DNA of 64,000 bases, from contig JAJQIG010000015.1 in assembly GCA_021199335.1 (NCBI GenBank), forward strand, positions 1 to 64,000. The letters are read 5' to 3'. Every line of letters begins with the position of its first letter. The first letter of the stretch is position 1. Shown in pieces: positions 60,597 to 64,000 of this stretch. The notes under the pieces were generated by a model. That model was not told the DNA's origin. It ran no database searches and saw nothing but the letters and a program-made list of their open reading frames with translations. A program made the position numbers and the translations under genes. Source of the stretch: Oscillospiraceae bacterium. GTDB lineage: Bacteria; Bacillota; Clostridia; Oscillospirales; Ruminococcaceae.

Positions 60597-63002
60597 ATGA
60601 ACATTCATGAAGATATATTCCCTGCGCATATAACCTATATAAATGGAGAGCAAAGAATACAAACCGTATCCGAACATCTGTGTAATGTGTCGGAATACGC
60701 TTCCAAAATTTGCGCCTGCTTTAAGCTTGAGAATGCAGCTCGGTTAGCGGGGCTTATTCATGATATCGGGAAATATACCAAGGCATATAAGAACTATATA
60801 GAAAAGGCTTCAAACGGAGAAAAGGTCGTGAGGGGCTCCGTGAACCACACCTTTGCGGGCGTTATATGGCTTATGGAGCGTTATCACGAGAAGTATCCGC
60901 TCTCCTCGGAAATGATTGCATATGCTGTTGGGGCGCACCACGGCAACTTTGACATTTGCGGATTTGATGGAAATGGTTTTTCACATCGTTTGGACTATAA
61001 CCGTGACGACATAGATTACAGCAACGCAATATCGGCATTTTTATCGGATTTTCCCAACACTTCATATTTAGATGAGCTTATGGAGAATGCCAATGCCGAA
61101 ATCAATAAATTCATAGATAATTTAGGAAACTGCGGTGAAAAGGGATTCAATGAAGGTATGACCGTAAGGCTTATCCAATCCGCTTTGATAGATGCCGACA
61201 GACGCGATACATCCGAGTTTATGAACGGAATCAGTCTTGAACCAAAGTCCGCCGATTGGGGAAAGGAGCTGAAAAATCTTGAGGATCGCCTGAAAAATAT
61301 AAAGAGCAATGCAAACGAAAATATAAAGCTGTCCCGTGAATATTTTTCAAATAAGTGCGCTGAATTTGCTGCCGTATATAAGGACGGTATATACAAACTT
61401 ACGCTGCCGACAGGAGCAGGAAAAACCCTCGCTTCACTGAGGCTTGCCCTTGCAAACGCAGCGGCATTTAATAAGGAGAGAATATTTTTCGTCATTCCCC
61501 TGTTAAGTGTTATCGAGCAGAACGCAAAGGTTATTCGTGAAAATATTTCGGACGAAAGCATTATTGCGGAGCATCATTCCAATGTTGTAAGTGAGAAGGA
61601 TTCCAATGAAGAGCTTGATATGAATGAGCTTCTTACGGAATGCTGGGATAAGCCCATAATGGTTACAACTCTTGTACAGCTCCTGAACACGTTATTTTCG
61701 GGAAAAACCTCATGCATAAGACGAATGAAGTCGCTCCGAAACAGTGTCATAATTATAGACGAGGTTCAGTCGCTTCCGAAAAAGACTATTGATATGTTTA
61801 ATTCCGCCATGAATTTTCTTGCGAAAAATTGCGGGGCAATGATAGTTCTTTCTTCGGCAACGCAGCCTGTTTTGGATATGCCGTGGCGGGATTCCCGCTA
61901 TGCAGTCCGTTCCCTGAAATATTCCGAACCAGCAAACATCGTCCCTTATGATGATAAATATTTTAATTGCTTTAAGCGAACAAGGATATACGATTGCCGC
62001 AGCAGGTTTGGCTTTACAATAGAGGAATTCTCCGATTTTGTTCTTGATAAATCCAATGAGAATCCGTCCTTGCTGGTTATATGCAATACCAAGAAAAGCT
62101 CGCTTGAATTGCATAGGCATCTTCAAGGAAGAACCGATGCGGAGCTTGTATACCTTTCGGCAGGAATGTGTATGCGGCACAGAGTTGACACTGTTGACAG
62201 AATAAATGGGCTTCTTAGCAAAAAGAAAAAGGTAATTTGTGTTTCAACTCAGGTTGTCGAGGCGGGGGTGGACTTTTCCTTTTCATCGGTAATACGTGTA
62301 ATAGCGGGTGTTGATAATATCATACAAGCGGCGGGCAGATGCAATCGCGGCGGCGAGTTTTCCGAGCTTGGTGATGTTTATGTTGTGAATTTAAACGATG
62401 ATGCCGAAAATCTCAGAATGCTGAAAGAAATAAAGTTTTCGCAGCAATGTACGTCCGATGTTTTGGATTTTATGCCCGATAACAGCGATCTTTCCGATGA
62501 AGAAAATATTAATACATACTATGAGTGTTTATTCAAGGATAAAAAAACCTGCGCAACGTTTTCTTATCTTATAAATAAGTTGGATATAGAAACAAGCATC
62601 TATGAATTACTATCCGGAAATAGAGTAATCACCAATTTAAACAAAAACAAAAACGGAAAATATCGTCTGCATCAATCCTTCAAGACAGCGGGAGAGCTTT
62701 TCTGCGTTTTTGACCAAAGTACAACGGATGTAATTGTTCCGTATAATGAGGGAGCGCAAATAATCGCCGACCTCAATTCCGAAAGGGCGCAGTACGACAT
62801 GGCGTACGCAGCGGAGCTTTTTGAAAAAGCTAAGCCATACACTATAAATCTATTCAGGTACCAAGTGGATCAGCTCAACGAAGAGGGTATGCTCCATTCG
62901 GATATAAATAAAAGATTTCTCTGCCTTGATGTGCAGAATTACAGCGACAATGTAGGTTTATGCATGGAGGGGCAGATTTTTAATGGGGGAGGAATAATTT
63001 GA
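60597..63002 (+). CDS. cas3: CRISPR-associated helicase/nuclease Cas3 (type I-C-like)
   Basis: The 801-residue protein has an N-terminal HD nuclease (GLIHDIGK near 52, VNHTFAG, VGAHHGN). A superfamily-2 helicase follows, with Walker A LPTGAGKTLAS, DEVQ box (IIIDEVQSLP), SSATQP and motif VI IIQAAGRCNRGG. Cas3 is the nicking/degrading helicase recruited by Cascade. All key motifs look intact, so the protein could be active, but there is no Cascade partner here. AAAGGAG precedes the ATG. Confidence 0.93.
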   Translation: MNIHEDIFPAHITYINGEQRIQTVSEHLCNVSEYASKICACFKLENAARLAGLIHDIGKYTKAYKNYIEKASNGEKVVRGSVNHTFAGVIWLMERYHEKYPLSSEMIAYAVGAHHGNFDICGFDGNGFSHRLDYNRDDIDYSNAISAFLSDFPNTSYLDELMENANAEINKFIDNLGNCGEKGFNEGMTVRLIQSALIDADRRDTSEFMNGISLEPKSADWGKELKNLEDRLKNIKSNANENIKLSREYFSNKCAEFAAVYKDGIYKLTLPTGAGKTLASLRLALANAAAFNKERIFFVIPLLSVIEQNAKVIRENISDESIIAEHHSNVVSEKDSNEELDMNELLTECWDKPIMVTTLVQLLNTLFSGKTSCIRRMKSLRNSVIIIDEVQSLPKKTIDMFNSAMNFLAKNCGAMIVLSSATQPVLDMPWRDSRYAVRSLKYSEPANIVPYDDKYFNCFKRTRIYDCRSRFGFTIEEFSDFVLDKSNENPSLLVICNTKKSSLELHRHLQGRTDAELVYLSAGMCMRHRVDTVDRINGLLSKKKKVICVSTQVVEAGVDFSFSSVIRVIAGVDNIIQAAGRCNRGGEFSELGDVYVVNLNDDAENLRMLKEIKFSQQCTSDVLDFMPDNSDLSDEENINTYYECLFKDKKTCATFSYLINKLDIETSIYELLSGNRVITNLNKNKNGKYRLHQSFKTAGELFCVFDQSTTDVIVPYNEGAQIIADLNSERAQYDMAYAAELFEKAKPYTINLFRYQVDQLNEEGMLHSDINKRFLCLDVQNYSDNVGLCMEGQIFNGGGII

Positions 63003-63211
63003 GCTTCGGAAATACGGTTGAATCTGGGGTGTATGGAAACTATGCGCTGTCCGGTGATTTGTCAACGGGAATCGGGCAGCGAAAAAAATTCACAATGTGC
63101 GTAGATGGCATAGGAATCATAATTATAGCAAAGAGTATGATTGCATATTTTCGATGTGGGGTGCAAAACAAGCGGCTTAGTAAAACCTGCATAAGCCTTA
63201 TTTCCTATTGA
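62999..63211 (+). pseudogene. Decayed 5' scrap of cas5 (type I-C)
   Basis: TTG overlaps the cas3 stop (TTGA), the usual cas3-cas5 coupling. The first 30 codons (GNTVESGVYGNYALSGD, then STGIGQRKKF) align with Cas5c starts of the form 'NTVEFxVxGxYALFTDPxTRIGGEK'. After that, similarity to Cas5 is lost in all frames. No cas8c, cas7, cas4, cas1, cas2 or repeat array follows. Confidence 0.55.
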
Positions 63212-64000
63212 AAATAATATCAGGCAAAATTATTGCGGTTTCTTCGTCGTCATCATCACCTTTCCATGCACAGATATACCTTATCACGGCATCGGTCGGC
63301 ACATAACCCTGTGAAGTAAGATTTCTGACCTGTGCGCTGCAATCCTTGGAAAGCTTAAGCACAGCCTTTTCGTTTGCATTTATGTACATATAATCATTTT
63401 TCATGACAAGATGCATTCCGCTTTTTAGCCGCTCCAAAATTATACGTTTCTTATCCTTGAAAAATCCGAGATTTACATCCTTGTGAGAAAGCTGCATAAT
63501 TAATTGATCGGGTTTAACGTATCTGTTTTTATCGATAATATATTCATCCGAATAATCCGCAAAGGCATCCATTTCGTTGCAGCTATAGTGAATATGCAAA
63601 TTGTTTTTAGCTCTTGTTACAGCAACATAAGCCGCCCTTTTTGCCGCATCGTCCGCAAGAGAGTTCTTTCCGAGGATAAGAAAAACGTTGTCAAATTCTC
63701 TGCCCTTGGATTTATGCATCGTTGAAACGGTAATTACATCCTTTTCGTCCTTGTAAAAATCTTCAAATTTCGATTCATGCAGAAAAAGGCTGAAATCTGT
63801 CCGATATTTTTTTTCGTTTAGGTCCGAGAAGGACTTGAGCACATCAAGCACAAAGTCAAGGCAGCCGCTGGCCGCATATTTTTGGCTGAGTTCTTCTATG
63901 GCTTTTTCCCATATTTCGTCCGAAATAACGGGAGAATAGTCATTGCTGTCAGGGTGTTTAAGGTGTTTTATGAAATAACGTATTTCAGCCAAATTGCTTA
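63198..64000 (-). CDS. UvrD-type helicase, C-terminal part (runs off the window)
   Basis: The frame stays open to the window edge, so the N-terminal ATPase motifs lie outside. Seen here are superfamily-1 motif V-like VITVSTMHKSKGREFDNVFLI and motif VI AAYVAVTRAKNNLHIHY, followed by a C-terminal domain of about 120 residues ending DIIFNRK. The long C-terminal extension recalls RecQ-UvrD fusion helicases. It converges on the cas5 scrap, overlapping by 14 bp. Confidence 0.85.
   Translation of the reverse strand, partial: SNLAEIRYFIKHLKHPDSNDYSPVISDEIWEKAIEELSQKYAASGCLDFVLDVLKSFSDLNEKKYRTDFSLFLHESKFEDFYKDEKDVITVSTMHKSKGREFDNVFLILGKNSLADDAAKRAAYVAVTRAKNNLHIHYSCNEMDAFADYSDEYIIDKNRYVKPDQLIMQLSHKDVNLGFFKDKKRIILERLKSGMHLVMKNDYMYINANEKAVLKLSKDCSAQVRNLTSQGYVPTDAVIRYICAWKGDDDDEETAIILPDIIFNRK

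Noticed and set aside
63060..63211. Frame-shifted continuation of cas5 or another cas gene
   Set aside because: The alternative frame (reading WHRNHNYSKEYDCIFSMWG) did not match any Cas protein I know.

Overview
The window looks like chromosome from a strictly anaerobic, endospore-forming Firmicute, most likely a gut Ruminococcaceae/Oscillospirales member. This is inferred from gene content, because no rRNA is present. Sporulation genes are scattered through it (sigK, spoIVB, cwlD, spoVAD). The SCIFF ranthipeptide pair sits in its usual clostridial neighbourhood (yajC, TIGR04086-type membrane gene, scfA, scfB). Oxygen defence is rubrerythrin-based, and a ferredoxin-type thioredoxin reductase chain sits beside thioredoxin.

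Layout. 0.1-3.2 kb (minus): sigK, a divergent Dxs-like synthase and a MerR regulator with a textbook 19-bp-spacer promoter. 3.3-10.7 kb (plus): an esterase, a heterodimeric ABC exporter, a charged unknown protein, a TIM-barrel isomerase and a ThuA-like protein. 10.7-13.4 kb: the rpmG-secE-nusG-rplK-rplA operon, with a switch-like leader and a probable L1-binding leader; rplJ-rplL do not follow. 13.4-24.4 kb: ogt, an alanine/sodium symporter with an inserted hydrophilic domain, yajC, the SCIFF system, spoIVB, a LacI regulator, cwlD and radA.

24.4-33.4 kb is an AT-rich accessory island. It carries two double-glycine bacteriocin-type precursors, a C39-peptidase ABC exporter (PCAT), an M48-type membrane zinc peptidase and a HlyD adaptor. 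It also carries LytTR/agr-type quorum-sensing genes and small membrane proteins that may give immunity. Much of it is damaged. agrB is split by a hairpin-rich repeat. HlyD is cut at a 20-bp sequence identical to one edge of that repeat. One response regulator is frameshifted, and both histidine kinases are fragments. A putative immunity gene is out of frame at a T7 tract. The two precursors share a duplicated, inverted upstream module of about 125 bp. One complete LytTR regulator remains, behind a 21-bp-phased direct-repeat box.

33.4-60.1 kb is mostly core: an unknown Cys-motif protein, a chemoreceptor-like protein, a VanY peptidase, a GH3 glycosidase, a D-2-hydroxyacid dehydrogenase, proB-proA, spoVAD and a flavin reductase-rubredoxin-rubrerythrin fusion. 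A MarR-controlled second heterodimeric ABC exporter follows, then trxA/ftrB/trmB/dCMP deaminase, pyrE, a two-domain PPK2-type phosphotransferase, an Amt-PII fusion behind a structured leader, and an SDR dehydrogenase. 60.1-64 kb: a long intergenic region with a possible small RNA, a cas3 of type I-C character followed by only a scrap of cas5 and no array, and the C-terminal part of a UvrD-type helicase that runs off the window.
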